This document shows positions 8,296 through 17,750 of a stretch of DNA of 64,000 bases, in pieces (the stretch's first letter is position 1; every line of letters begins with the position of its first letter). The translations under genes and the position numbers were made by a program. Source of the stretch: Oscillospiraceae bacterium (lineage in GTDB: Bacteria > Bacillota > Clostridia > Oscillospirales > Oscillospiraceae); contig SVKU01000001.1 in assembly GCA_015068245.1 (NCBI GenBank), positions 248,001 to 312,000 on the forward strand. Direction: 5' to 3'. The notes under the pieces are model-generated. The model did no database searches. It was not told where the DNA came from and saw only the letters and a list, made by a program, of their open reading frames with translations.

Positions 8296-9831
8296 TCATT
8301 GTTTACATCCGGTGGCTCCGGTTGGTTTTGGTATAAGCAGCATTTTTCCGGAAGTATAATCATCATTTATCCCGTTTATCGCTTTAATATCCGAGATTCT
8401 CGCTCCGTATTTCTTTGCTGTTTGCCACAAGCTTTCTTCCGTCCTTGTGAGAACTGCCGATGGCCTGCTTTTTCTTTCCATAGGTTCCTCGCTGATGTAA
8501 CCATCTGTAAGGATATCTGCGCTCTGTTTTGAAGTACAAATAAAGGTAAATATTAGCTCTGCATTGATTTCCACATCGTCTCCGATTATTGATGCCGAAG
8601 GCGGTGCAGCCAGTAGGCAAGAAACATCCGCTTCTGCTGTATTCGCTAACTCCAGTTCAGCCTGAACATCAAATTTTTTGCGCTGAGTTTTTATACTTCC
8701 GTTATGATCAAGATAAATCATCGTCGCTTCAATACTCTGTTTTGACTGTACACGTCCGTTGCCGATAATGTTCTCACGCTTTGGCATGGCAAGCGCAACA
8801 TCAAGTATTTTAATCGGTTTCCCATCAGTCATAATCTGTTCTCTGACATTGCGGTGAATATCTGTGATATCAAGCAGAGATGTAAGTTCCACACCGGCTG
8901 TTTCCGCAGTCGTTTCATACTCTGTACTGTAAAAGTCAAGAACAGGTTTTATTATCTGCTGACATGACACCGCAGCCTGTGCCAATACATTCATGTTCAG
9001 TTCAAGTCTGCGGAGGTTCTCGGAATAGTCATCCAAAATCTCAAGTTCGCAGGAAGTCATGGACAAAGCAAGCCACGGAACATCAGTTTCTTCCACATCA
9101 TCCATGTCAATAATCTGTGAAAATGGCAGGTTGAGTGCGGTGCATTCCACATTTCCATCAGAAGTCAGGTACACCGCTTCTATATCAACGTCTCCTTTGA
9201 ACACCAGTTTAGTTCCCACAAGTCTTTTATCAGAAACCCTTAGCATTGCTGATTGTGCAAGCAGTTGTCCAAATCCTGTTTTTCCGCTTTCCAGCTGGAG
9301 TTCGTCAGAGATTGTAAAACTCTTTTCTTTAACTGTCTTTGTATACATGATAGGATACTCGCCACACCGTACTTCAATACAGCTATCACTTTCAATTTCG
9401 TCGCAGTAGACGAGTTCTGCATCATTAAATACTGCACATGCAACACATATTGATGACTTGACCTGTATCTTTCTTGAATTTATCACTCTTCCTTCGCAGG
9501 AAACAATTCTTGGCTGCACCATTATTTTTGAATTATCTGAGATTGATGGGTCGGAAAATTCCACAGCATATGGCAGTACTGCTGTCATCGATCTCGTTTC
9601 ATTTTCTGCGGTCTGGTATATTATCCATACCTTTGCACTACCGCTAACCGTTGCCTTACCCGCTACACATTCCTTTGACCTGACAACAACAATACCGCTG
9701 CTGCCGCAAATTCGTTCTGCGTCCGGCCAGGAATCGGGGACGATAACATCGCCGGTTTCTTCTGTAATTGTTTCTGCCATTACAACCGGACGATACTCTT
9801 GGATATGTTGTTTTTTTAAGCTCAGTGCCAT
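8296..9831 (-). CDS. SPOCS (DUF3794) and LysM domain spore-coat-associated protein
   Basis: The 511-residue protein contains SPOCS/DUF3794 beta domains (for example VIVPDSWPDAERICGSSGIV near the N-terminus and further copies through the middle) and a C-terminal LysM motif, SLWQTAKKYGARISDIKAING, near residues 460-500. Proteins of this architecture are linked to spore coat and cortex assembly in Clostridia. ATG 9831 is chosen because AAAGGAG lies 8 bases upstream; the longer frame to 9918 has no ribosome site and runs through a hairpin. It lies 30 bases upstream of spoIVA and is probably co-expressed with it during sporulation. Confidence 0.85.
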   Translation of the reverse strand: MALSLKKQHIQEYRPVVMAETITEETGDVIVPDSWPDAERICGSSGIVVVRSKECVAGKATVSGSAKVWIIYQTAENETRSMTAVLPYAVEFSDPSISDNSKIMVQPRIVSCEGRVINSRKIQVKSSICVACAVFNDAELVYCDEIESDSCIEVRCGEYPIMYTKTVKEKSFTISDELQLESGKTGFGQLLAQSAMLRVSDKRLVGTKLVFKGDVDIEAVYLTSDGNVECTALNLPFSQIIDMDDVEETDVPWLALSMTSCELEILDDYSENLRRLELNMNVLAQAAVSCQQIIKPVLDFYSTEYETTAETAGVELTSLLDITDIHRNVREQIMTDGKPIKILDVALAMPKRENIIGNGRVQSKQSIEATMIYLDHNGSIKTQRKKFDVQAELELANTAEADVSCLLAAPPSASIIGDDVEINAELIFTFICTSKQSADILTDGYISEEPMERKSRPSAVLTRTEESLWQTAKKYGARISDIKAINGINDDYTSGKMLLIPKPTGATGCKQ

Positions 9832-9885
9832 GTTGTCCACTCCTTTGGTTTTTGTACAACATATTACCGATTCTATAATAATATT

Positions 9886-9927
9886 CCGGCTTGTATGAAT
9901 AATCAAAAAGATTTTCATACAAGCCGG
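9886..9927 (-). terminator. Long perfect hairpin downstream of the 48-residue membrane protein gene
   Basis: A 14-bp perfect inverted repeat (9886-9899 with 9914-9927) extended by AATC/GATT inside the loop. The following sequence on the minus strand (AATATTATTATA) is A/T-rich but is not a clean U run, so termination is likely but not certain. It lies 6 bases past the stop of the small ORF and 55 bases before the SPOCS gene. Confidence 0.6.
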
Positions 9928-9932
9928 AAACT

Positions 9933-10079
9933 CTATTTCCCTCTAATCAGTATTAACCCTGCAACAACTGCAACGATTGCAAGTATAACAGTACCGCAGC
10001 CTCCGAAGAATAACGACAATATTAACCCAACCGAAATTGCAATTACTATTATCCCCGCCGCACATTGCCTGCAAAACAT
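9933..10079 (-). CDS. 48-residue hydrophobic membrane protein
   Basis: The ORF starts MFCRQCAAGIIVIAISVGLI and contains two predicted membrane segments, one in the first half and one near VILAIVAVVAGLILI, separated by a Gly/Cys turn, ending in a basic tail. A GGGGAG sequence 5 bases upstream of ATG 10079 supports translation, but that site lies inside the 3' arm of the hairpin that ends rsgA. I recognise no family. Similar tiny membrane proteins are common near spore genes in Clostridia. Confidence 0.55.
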   Translation of the reverse strand: MFCRQCAAGIIVIAISVGLILSLFFGGCGTVILAIVAVVAGLILIRGK

Positions 10080-10116
10080 AAAAACTCCCCTGCACCATAC
10101 TATGCAGAAGAGTTTT
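10080..10116 (-). terminator. Hairpin terminator after rsgA, overlapping the next ribosome binding site
   Basis: On the minus strand AAAACTC-x-TCTGCA pairs with TGCAGG-x-GAGTTTT around an 8-base loop, ending in a run of five T. It begins 12 bases after the rsgA stop. The 3' arm contains the GGGGAG used by the small membrane protein gene. Confidence 0.65.
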
Positions 10117-10127
10117 ATATGTTACTT

Positions 10128-11018
10128 CTATTGATTCTGTTTCAGTTCCCACGGTTTTATAAGTTTTGCCTGTTCCCAAAGTCTGACATAGTTTTCATGC
10201 CTTGTAGGGCAAATTATGCCGTCCTCAAGTGCCTGCAAAACAGCGCAGCCTTTTTCCTTTGTATGGGAACAGTTTACAAACCGGCAGTTATCAATATGAT
10301 CAGCAAAGTCAATAAATCCAAGCGGAAGCCTTTCGGGAAGGATCGGATCCTCCTGGTCGGCATCAAAAGATGAAAACCCGGGAGTATCAGCCACATAAGC
10401 ACCGCAGCTCAATGAAATCAACTCCACATGTCGGGTAGTGTGCTTACCTCTGCCAAGCTTATCACTGACCTCGTTGACTTTAAGGTCTATGCCCGGTTCG
10501 ATACAATTGAGCAAACTTGATTTTCCTACGCCAGAATTGCCTGTAAAAGCATTGATCTTGCCGCTGATAGCTTCCTTAAGTTCGTCTGTGCCAATACCTG
10601 TAACAGCGCTGGTGCGAATAACCCTGAATCCCGCTTTGGTATAAATATTGAACAATTCGTCAGCAGGGTCAACATCTGCCTTATTGAGGCAGATAAGAAC
10701 ATCTACGTTCTTCAATTCTGCAATGACCGATACTCTGTCTATCAGATAAGGGTCTGTCACAGGAATAACAGCCGAAGCAATAATAACCAGCTGATCAATA
10801 TTTGCAACGGCGGGACGAACAAAAGAATTTTTCCTGGGTTCTATTCCCATAACATAACCTTTTCCGTTGCTTTGCTTTTCAATCTCTGCCATATCACCTA
10901 CAAGCGGCGATGTACCATCCAACCGAAACTTTCCTCTGGCGCGGCATTCTATTGTTCCATCATCGGTCTGAACATAGTAAAAGCCGCTCAAAGCTTTAAT
11001 AATTCTTCCTTTTGTCAT
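10128..11018 (-). CDS. rsgA: Ribosome small subunit-dependent GTPase A
   Basis: RsgA is a circularly permuted GTPase that helps mature the 30S subunit. The 296-residue protein has an N-terminal OB-type region, NKADVD (G4) before the P-loop GNSGVGKSSLL (G1) and DTPGFSSFD (G3), which is the permuted order, and a C-terminal zinc motif with conserved Cys/His (CRFVNCSHTKEKGCAV). ATG 11018 overlaps the last base of the prkC stop codon (TGATG), so translation is coupled to the kinase gene, as in many Firmicutes. Confidence 0.93.
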   Translation of the reverse strand: MTKGRIIKALSGFYYVQTDDGTIECRARGKFRLDGTSPLVGDMAEIEKQSNGKGYVMGIEPRKNSFVRPAVANIDQLVIIASAVIPVTDPYLIDRVSVIAELKNVDVLICLNKADVDPADELFNIYTKAGFRVIRTSAVTGIGTDELKEAISGKINAFTGNSGVGKSSLLNCIEPGIDLKVNEVSDKLGRGKHTTRHVELISLSCGAYVADTPGFSSFDADQEDPILPERLPLGFIDFADHIDNCRFVNCSHTKEKGCAVLQALEDGIICPTRHENYVRLWEQAKLIKPWELKQNQ

Positions 11019-13105
11019 CAATTAAAATCCACCACATCGGAGTATTTCAAAATATCATCAAAATAGATGTCCATGAACTGCTGACCGGTACCAAGAATAG
11101 GACATGTAAGGAAATCACTATCGCACAAAACGACGTCTTCAAACACAGTTTCCTGATTAAGCTTCACAGTAACTTTTACAGAAGCAACATCCTGGGGCAG
11201 TTTGATTATTACATCCTTCAATACCGGTTCCTGAGTATTCTCGTCAGGATGAAGAATTATATCTCCACCTGATGGTGGTTGGGTCAAAGCAGGTTCGTCA
11301 GGTAACGGAGCAATAGCATCGGGCTGATCGGAAACATCTACTTCTTCATCTTCTTCCTGCTCTTGTGATTCCTCTGAATCTTCGGGTCCAAGACTCAAAT
11401 AAAGGTTAACACTTGTTCCAGGAGCAACCGGTGTTCCATGCTCAACACTCTGGAAATAAACCGTTCCGGCCGGCATTTCTTCATTTGAAAATTCTCTGAC
11501 CTCTCCAAGTGCCAGTTCGTAGTCAAGAAGTTTGATCTCAGCTTCATCTCTGGTCAATCCGATCAGGCTGGGCATGACCACAGTCTCTTCTTTGGGTCCA
11601 AGGCTGACTACCAGAGTTATCTTATCGCCATCATGGAGTATGGTGTTAGCTGTTGGGTCAGTTCTAATAACATACCCCTCGACGTAATCAGAGTATTCCT
11701 GTTCCAAAACAAGATCGATCATGACCGACAGAGAGTCCAATGTCATCATGGCAACCTGCTGCTGAGTATTCACAACATCAGGCATAGTATCTATGTTTTC
11801 ACCGGAGCTTACGGTCAGTTTTATGGTTGCTCCCGATTTGACTTCTCTGCCGGATTCGGGATTCTGACTCATTACAACACCGGAAACATATTCGTCGCTG
11901 CTTTTTGTGGCTTCCAGTTCAATATTGAAATCCGGATAATCCTCATTTGAAATGGCATCATAGTTAACACCAATAAACTGCGGAACCATAACTGTCTTAT
12001 TCTGCGCAAAAATGTCCTCAAACAGGAAGTTGGTCAGGAAATAAACCAAACCTCCAACGAAAATAAGAATGCAAATTATCGCAGCTATTATGCCGTTCTT
12101 ATTTTTCTTGTCGTCTTTCTTCTTTTTATTCACGGCATTTTTTGATACTGTGCTGCTTTTTTTCTCATTTTGAGGCTTAGTTGTATTCTTATTTTCTTCA
12201 GCAGCATGCACCATTACCGGAACGGCTACAGCATTTTCTTCCTTTTTTGTCAGCTGTTTGGGCTGTCCAAACTTGATTTCCGGATCCTTTCTGAATGTTT
12301 CAAGATCCTCATACATATCAGATGCAGAGGCATAACGCTTTTTCAGATCAGCAGTCATGGCCTTCATGGCAATGTACTCAAGCCCTGCGGGAATATCCTC
12401 AGCTATCTCGTGGGGCAGTATCGGTGTGGAGTTGATATGTGCAATGGCAACGGCCACAGGAGAATCACCGTCGTAAGGCAGTCTTCCTGTCATCATTTCA
12501 TACATAACAACACCCAGGGAGTATATGTCTGTTCTGGCATCAAGCTGACTGCCTCTTGCCTGTTCGGGTGAAATATAATGTACAGAACCCAATGCCTCCT
12601 GGGTCAGCGTGTGCTGAGACGTAGTAAATCTGGCAATACCAAAATCAGCAACCTTGACGCTGCCGTCTCTTAGAACCATTATATTGTGAGGTTTGATGTC
12701 ACGGTGAATAACGCCCCTGCTATGTGCATGTTCCAGCGCTTTGGCTATGAGCGTTGCAAAATGCAGAGTTTCGCGCCATCCAAGACGTCCTCTCTTGAGC
12801 ATATAGTCTTTTAAAGACATGCCGTCAATAAGTTCCATTACGATATATTCCAGACCTTCTGACCGGCTTACATCATAAACAGAAACAATATTTGGATGCG
12901 ACAGCATGGCAACTGCCCGCGATTCTGCTTCAAACCTGCGTTTAAAATCAGCATCTTTCGAATACTCTTCTTTAAGAATTTTTACAGCTACAAGACGGTT
13001 CAGCCTGTGGCAGCGAGCTTTATACACAACTGCCATGCCGCCATGGCCAATAGGCTCCAGCAGCTCATATCTGCCGTCAAGCAGCATTCCTGTATATTTG
13101 TCCAT
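11018..13105 (-). CDS. prkC: PASTA-domain Ser/Thr protein kinase
   Basis: The 695-residue membrane kinase senses muropeptides or lipid II and controls growth, division and germination in Firmicutes. The N-terminal kinase domain has the Gly-rich loop GHGGMAVVYKA, the VAVK lysine, HRDIKPHN catalytic loop and DFG. A transmembrane helix (GIIAAIICILIFVGGLVYFL) lies near residues 345-365, followed by three extracellular PASTA repeats and an acidic, Pro-rich tail leading to a C-terminal beta domain. ATG 13105 is favoured because a G-rich ribosome site (GGGGGGAAT) lies just upstream and the family starts M-D-K-Y; a TTG at 13135 overlaps the phosphatase gene. It pairs with prpC upstream. Confidence 0.93.
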   Translation of the reverse strand: MDKYTGMLLDGRYELLEPIGHGGMAVVYKARCHRLNRLVAVKILKEEYSKDADFKRRFEAESRAVAMLSHPNIVSVYDVSRSEGLEYIVMELIDGMSLKDYMLKRGRLGWRETLHFATLIAKALEHAHSRGVIHRDIKPHNIMVLRDGSVKVADFGIARFTTSQHTLTQEALGSVHYISPEQARGSQLDARTDIYSLGVVMYEMMTGRLPYDGDSPVAVAIAHINSTPILPHEIAEDIPAGLEYIAMKAMTADLKKRYASASDMYEDLETFRKDPEIKFGQPKQLTKKEENAVAVPVMVHAAEENKNTTKPQNEKKSSTVSKNAVNKKKKDDKKNKNGIIAAIICILIFVGGLVYFLTNFLFEDIFAQNKTVMVPQFIGVNYDAISNEDYPDFNIELEATKSSDEYVSGVVMSQNPESGREVKSGATIKLTVSSGENIDTMPDVVNTQQQVAMMTLDSLSVMIDLVLEQEYSDYVEGYVIRTDPTANTILHDGDKITLVVSLGPKEETVVMPSLIGLTRDEAEIKLLDYELALGEVREFSNEEMPAGTVYFQSVEHGTPVAPGTSVNLYLSLGPEDSEESQEQEEDEEVDVSDQPDAIAPLPDEPALTQPPSGGDIILHPDENTQEPVLKDVIIKLPQDVASVKVTVKLNQETVFEDVVLCDSDFLTCPILGTGQQFMDIYFDDILKYSDVVDFN

Positions 13106-13124
13106 TGGATTCCCCCCTTTCGGG

Positions 13125-13868
13125 TTACAGTTCAATAATAAGTATTGTTACATTGTCGGTCGCGCCGCGTTCAAAGGTGAGATCCATAAGAGCTTTGCAG
13201 CTAACTTCGTCAGCACCTTTTATCAGCTGACGTATCTCCTGATCGGCAATCAGATTGGATAATCCGTCAGAACACAGCACAATAAATCCACCAAGATAAG
13301 GGTCTATCTCAAAAATATCACAGATAACCGTTTCCTCTGTACCAAGAGCCCTGGTTATGAGGTTTCTTCTGGGGTGGTTTTTTGCCTGTTCGGGAGTGAT
13401 CTCTCCCTTTTCTATGAGTCCCGCAACCAGAGAATGGTCATAGGTAATCTGATAAATGTTGTTTTTATATATGTGGTATGCCCGGCTGTCGCCGATATTG
13501 GCTACCATAATGTTATCATCGCTCAGAACAGCAGCAACAAGGGTTGTTCCCATTCCCGAAAATAGCGGATTTCTGGCAGCAGCATCAAAGACAAGCTCAT
13601 TTGCTGCACGACACGCCTTTTCTATGGCAAGGTGACGATCTGTTCCTGCCATCAGTTCGGCATCAAGTGCCTCAACAAAACTATCAATTGCAAATGTGCT
13701 GGCAACATTGCCTGCATTATGACCGCCCATACCATCGCAAACAACACAGCACTGACTGTTGTCGGACAGTGTAACGATTCTGTATGCATCCTGATTCTCA
13801 GAACGGACCAAACCTTTATCAGTCATTCCAAAGGCTTTCATACACATCACCATGACTTTGCAAAGCAA
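13125..13868 (-). CDS. prpC: PP2C-family protein phosphatase
   Basis: The product reverses phosphorylation by the neighbouring PASTA kinase. PP2C metal-binding motifs are visible: SENQDAY near the N-terminus, VVCDGMGGHNAG, ANIGDSRAY, and CSDGLSN / ATDNVTILII at the C-terminus. Length (up to 247 residues) fits the family. The TTG at 13868 has AAAGGA at a proper distance; internal ATGs at 13853, 13847 and 13841 are alternatives, and the conserved part begins at MKAFGMTDKG (13841). Confidence 0.92.
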   Translation of the reverse strand: MLCKVMVMCMKAFGMTDKGLVRSENQDAYRIVTLSDNSQCCVVCDGMGGHNAGNVASTFAIDSFVEALDAELMAGTDRHLAIEKACRAANELVFDAAARNPLFSGMGTTLVAAVLSDDNIMVANIGDSRAYHIYKNNIYQITYDHSLVAGLIEKGEITPEQAKNHPRRNLITRALGTEETVICDIFEIDPYLGGFIVLCSDGLSNLIADQEIRQLIKGADEVSCKALMDLTFERGATDNVTILIIEL

Positions 13869-13903
13869 AAGTATCCTTTCTTAGCAGTTGCGGAAATGGC
13901 GAA

Positions 13904-14935
13904 CTATGCGCCGTATCTTCTGCGAAGCTGTCCGCAGGCAGCGTCGATATCTCCACCCAGACTTCGTCTTACAGTAGCTGTAACACCCTTACTTTCAAGG
14001 TATTGTTGGAAAGCCTTTACGGTCTCGGGAGCACTGGGTTTCAAAGGACTTTCGTCCACATTATTAAGAGGTATCAGATTGACATGAGCCGGCATGCCTT
14101 TCAAAAGCGAAACCAGCTTTGATGCACACTCGATGCTGTCATTCACATCTCTGATCATTGCATACTCAAAGGAAATTCGCCTGCCCGTCTTTTCAAAATA
14201 GCTTCGGCAAGAACCAATAAGTCTCTCAACATTAAAAGCCTTATTTACAGGCATAATGGTGCTTCTTATTTGATCATCGGGAGCGTGAAGCGAAACCGAC
14301 AGCGTAAGCTGAAGGTCACGTTCTGCAAGTCTGTCTATCCTGTCTGCAAGACCGCAGGTAGAAAGAGAGATATGCCGCATACCAATATTCATACCTTCGG
14401 AACTGTTGACCAGTTCAAGAAACTTCATAACATTCTCGTAATTATCCAGCGGTTCACCGGTACCCATGAGTACAATGTTGGAAATCTTCTTGCCTGAGTC
14501 TTTCTGTCCGAACATTACCTGATCCAGCATTTCAGAGGGAGCAAGGTCTCTTACCTTACCGTTAAGCGTAGAAGCACAAAAGGCACACCCCATTCGGCAA
14601 CCGACCTGAGAGGAAATGCAAATAGTATTTCCGTGATGATAACTCATAACAACAGACTCAATAAAAGTATCATCTCTGAGTTTCCACAGGTATTTTATTG
14701 TACCGTCAAGTTTGGAGACCTGCTTTCTGACAGCAACAGGTACATTTATATAATACTTTTCTTCAAGTTGACTGCGCAGCTGCTTTGGCAAATTGCTCAT
14801 ATCGTCAAAGGATTCGACTGCTTCATGGAGCCATTTGTACACTTGACCTGCCCTGTATTTAGGCTGATTCATTTCAGCAAACGCTGCTTTCAGTTCCTCA
14901 AGAGTCAAAGATTTAATGTCGATTTTATCAATCAT
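13904..14935 (-). CDS. rlmN: Dual-specificity 23S rRNA/tRNA adenosine-2 methyltransferase
   Basis: RlmN is a radical SAM enzyme that methylates C2 of A2503 in 23S rRNA and A37 in some tRNAs. The 343-residue protein has the Cx3Cx2C cluster motif in CRMGCAFCAST, the GTGEPLDNYENV motif, and the conserved methyl-carrying Cys near the C-terminus (DIDAACGQLR). Its ATG overlaps the rsmB stop by four bases. Confidence 0.95.
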   Translation of the reverse strand: MIDKIDIKSLTLEELKAAFAEMNQPKYRAGQVYKWLHEAVESFDDMSNLPKQLRSQLEEKYYINVPVAVRKQVSKLDGTIKYLWKLRDDTFIESVVMSYHHGNTICISSQVGCRMGCAFCASTLNGKVRDLAPSEMLDQVMFGQKDSGKKISNIVLMGTGEPLDNYENVMKFLELVNSSEGMNIGMRHISLSTCGLADRIDRLAERDLQLTLSVSLHAPDDQIRSTIMPVNKAFNVERLIGSCRSYFEKTGRRISFEYAMIRDVNDSIECASKLVSLLKGMPAHVNLIPLNNVDESPLKPSAPETVKAFQQYLESKGVTATVRRSLGGDIDAACGQLRRRYGA

Positions 14936-16245
14936 ACTTTTTTCCTTAGTTTACAGATAAAAAATCCGTCGGTATCATGCAGATGTGGCAGCAGGGTCAA
15001 CATTCCGTTCTTAGCATTGCCTGCAGGAGTATCAAACTCTTCTGCAGCAAACTCGGTATGAGCTTTCAAAAACGCTTCCACAACCTGCTCATTTTCCTGT
15101 TTCAATACAGTGCAGGTAGAATACAGCAGCACCCCTCCGGGTTTTACGCATTTCGAAAGTCCGGACAAAATATCCAACTGGATATCCGGCATATTCTCAG
15201 CGTCCTGCTGCTTCTTGTATCTGATTTCAGGTTTTTTTCTTATTACACCAAACCCTGAACACGGAACGTCCGCAAGCACCACATCAGCAATACCATAAAG
15301 GGTTTCATCGGGTTGTTTACCGTTGCCCGTTTTTGCTTCTATACATTCAAGTCCAAGTCTCTCGGCACCGGCAGAAATCAAGTTTATCTTATGTTGATGA
15401 ATGTCAAAAGACAGAACTCTGCCTTTATCTCTCATTTGTATTGCTGCTGCAAAGGTCTTGCCGCCGGGTGCGGCGCAACCGTCAATAACAGTATCACCAG
15501 GCTTTACACCACTGACTGCAACAGCCAGTTTAGCAGCAGCGTCCTGAATTGTTATGGCACCGGTCTGAAACGCTGTCAGCGACTCTATGCTGCCGGTGTC
15601 CTTCAACAGCAGACAGTCTTTCATCCATCTATGGGGTTGAAATTCCACTCCGTCGGCAGACAAGAGTTCTTTCGCTTCATCTGCTGAAAATTTAGTAGTA
15701 TTGATTTGCGCAACCGTCATGGGAGAAACATTATTGGCCGCCAATAAAGGCTCCAATTCTTCATTCCCTACACTGTTGGCAAGTTCATCACACAACCATC
15801 GGGGATGGCTGTATTTTACAGACAAATACTCTTCCTGTTCAGGTTCCGGCAGGTTGTCCAGGCTTCTGCACAGTGATCTCAACACACCGTTGACCATACC
15901 TGCCGCTCTTGGATTTGCGTGTTTTTTTACAGAATTAACGGCCTCGTTAACAGCTGCGTTATTAGGAATTCGATCCATAAAAACAATCTGATAAACACCT
16001 ATTCTGAGGATATCCCTGACAAAAGGCTGCAGCTTGTCTATTTTTAAACTGCAAAATGAGGAAATATAAAAATCGCAAAGCAATAGATTCTGCAGAACTC
16101 CACCGCATATTCTCGTGGCAAGCGCTGCATCACGGGAGTCCAGCCCGTCTCTCTTTATAAGATCTTTTAAAACTCCGTCAGACCACGCACCGTTGCGGCG
16201 CATAGCTACAAGAGCACTAAGGACAGTTTCCCGTGGATTTGCCAT
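14932..16245 (-). CDS. rsmB: 16S rRNA cytosine-967 C5-methyltransferase
   Basis: The 437-residue protein has an N-terminal NusB-like RNA-binding domain (about residues 1-130) and a C-terminal SAM-dependent RsmB/NOL1 methyltransferase domain, with DGCAAPGGKT, ADVPCSGFG and the catalytic LLYSTCT Cys motif. It follows fmt by 13 bases and overlaps rlmN, consistent with the conserved def-fmt-rsmB-rlmN order. Confidence 0.95.
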   Translation of the reverse strand: MANPRETVLSALVAMRRNGAWSDGVLKDLIKRDGLDSRDAALATRICGGVLQNLLLCDFYISSFCSLKIDKLQPFVRDILRIGVYQIVFMDRIPNNAAVNEAVNSVKKHANPRAAGMVNGVLRSLCRSLDNLPEPEQEEYLSVKYSHPRWLCDELANSVGNEELEPLLAANNVSPMTVAQINTTKFSADEAKELLSADGVEFQPHRWMKDCLLLKDTGSIESLTAFQTGAITIQDAAAKLAVAVSGVKPGDTVIDGCAAPGGKTFAAAIQMRDKGRVLSFDIHQHKINLISAGAERLGLECIEAKTGNGKQPDETLYGIADVVLADVPCSGFGVIRKKPEIRYKKQQDAENMPDIQLDILSGLSKCVKPGGVLLYSTCTVLKQENEQVVEAFLKAHTEFAAEEFDTPAGNAKNGMLTLLPHLHDTDGFFICKLRKKV

Positions 16246-16258
16246 CTTTTTCTCCTAA

Positions 16259-17188
16259 TTACTCAATTATTTCAAAATCATTTGGATGCCCGCGAAGGTA
16301 GTCAGCAACAGCCATACGCTTTCCGCCATCAGCTTGAATTGTTCTGACGACAATAACCTCTCCGTTTCCGCAGGCAACTTCAAGCCCATCCTTGCCGGCA
16401 GAAATAACACTTCCTGCAGGGTGCGCCGTTGTTTTGCCGGAAATTGCCGTTTCAAAAATTCTGAATCGCTTTCCGCTGAACTCGGCAGACGCAACAGGCC
16501 AGGGTATAAGGCCACGTACCTGATCGTGGATCTGTTTTGCAGACTTGCTCCAATCAACGGGAGACAAATCCTTGGTAAGCATAGGTGCGTGGGTAGCAAG
16601 TGAATCGTCCTGTGGAGTAAGGGTGATGTTTCCGTTTTCAAAATCCAGGACGGTTTTGGATATTAACTCTGCTCCAAGCAGAGCCATTCTGTTCCAAAGC
16701 TGCTCAGACGTTTCGTTTTCGCCTATCTCGGTTTCAAGTGTCTCTATGATGTCACCCGTATCCATACCTTCAGCCATCATCATTGTGGTTACACCGGTTA
16801 CTTTGTCGCCGTTTAGGACAGACCATTGAATAGGCGCAGAGCCACGGTATTTAGGCAGAATTGAAGCATGGACGTTCACACAGCCGTATTTTGGCATATC
16901 AAGGATCGCCTTCGGCAGCAGCTTACCGTATGCAACAACAACGATAAGTTCAGGCTTAAAAGCCTTCAGCTGTGCCTGAACATTTTCGTCCTTAAGTGTC
17001 ATTGGCTGCACAACCTCAATGCCTTTTTCCAGTGCATATTCCTTAACAGGAGTCATCTGCATTTTCATACCACGGTTCTTGGGCATGTCAGGCTTGGAAT
17101 AGACAGCCGCTATTTCATGTCCGTCTTCATAAAGTCTGCGAAGGCAAACCTCTGCAAAATCAGGGGTTCCCATGAAAACTATTCTCAT
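16259..17188 (-). CDS. fmt: Methionyl-tRNA formyltransferase
   Basis: Fmt formylates initiator Met-tRNA with 10-formyl-THF. The 309-residue protein starts MRIVFMGTPDFA and has the conserved catalytic region NVHASILPKYRGSAPIQW with Asn, His and a downstream Asp in EGMDTGDI. Its start overlaps the def stop codon by one base (TAATG), which supports translational coupling. Confidence 0.96.
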   Translation of the reverse strand: MRIVFMGTPDFAEVCLRRLYEDGHEIAAVYSKPDMPKNRGMKMQMTPVKEYALEKGIEVVQPMTLKDENVQAQLKAFKPELIVVVAYGKLLPKAILDMPKYGCVNVHASILPKYRGSAPIQWSVLNGDKVTGVTTMMMAEGMDTGDIIETLETEIGENETSEQLWNRMALLGAELISKTVLDFENGNITLTPQDDSLATHAPMLTKDLSPVDWSKSAKQIHDQVRGLIPWPVASAEFSGKRFRIFETAISGKTTAHPAGSVISAGKDGLEVACGNGEVIVVRTIQADGGKRMAVADYLRGHPNDFEIIE

Positions 17189-17733
17189 TACTCGTCTCCG
17201 TCCTCAGAGAATTCTTCATCAAATTCCTCTTCGTCATACTCTTCTTCCTGCTGAGCATAATACTCATCAAGTTCTTCCTGAGTCAGGAACTGATATACAT
17301 GTTCTCTGAACAGGATTCCATCAAGATGATCACACTCGTGGCAAAATGCTCTTGCCAAAAGATCATAACCTTCAACGGTAAATTCGTCGCCGTTTCTGTC
17401 TTGAGCCTTGACGATAACATGGTCGGGGCGTTTAACAAGTCCCCAGATATTGGGCAGGCTCAGGCAGCCTTCGGGGCCATCCTGCTCACCTTCCACGGAA
17501 AGGATCTCGGGGTTGATAAGCTCGATGATCTCATCGGTATCCACGTCAAGCACCACAACTACACGGCGAAGCACGCCCACCTGAGGTGCAGCAAGGCCTA
17601 CTCCATTAGATGCCATCAAGGTTTCTTTCATATCGTCCAGCAACTCAAACAGTCTGTCGTTGAACTGAGTGATGGGACGAGACTTCTTCAGAAGGCTTTC
17701 GTCGCCTTCTTTCAAAATGTTTCTAAGAGCCAT
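17188..17733 (-). CDS. def: Peptide deformylase with acidic C-terminal tail
   Basis: Def removes the N-formyl group from nascent proteins. All three motifs are present: GVGLAAPQVG, EGCLSLP and HECDHLDG (metal ligands Cys and two His). The catalytic domain ends at about residue 145. Beyond it is an unusual tail of roughly 30 residues made mostly of Glu, Asp and Tyr. The tail does not touch the active-site motifs and may be a charge-driven interaction or stability element. Confidence 0.95.
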   Translation of the reverse strand: MALRNILKEGDESLLKKSRPITQFNDRLFELLDDMKETLMASNGVGLAAPQVGVLRRVVVVLDVDTDEIIELINPEILSVEGEQDGPEGCLSLPNIWGLVKRPDHVIVKAQDRNGDEFTVEGYDLLARAFCHECDHLDGILFREHVYQFLTQEELDEYYAQQEEEYDEEEFDEEFSEDGDE

Positions 17734-17750
17734 TTATATCTACCTTTCGT

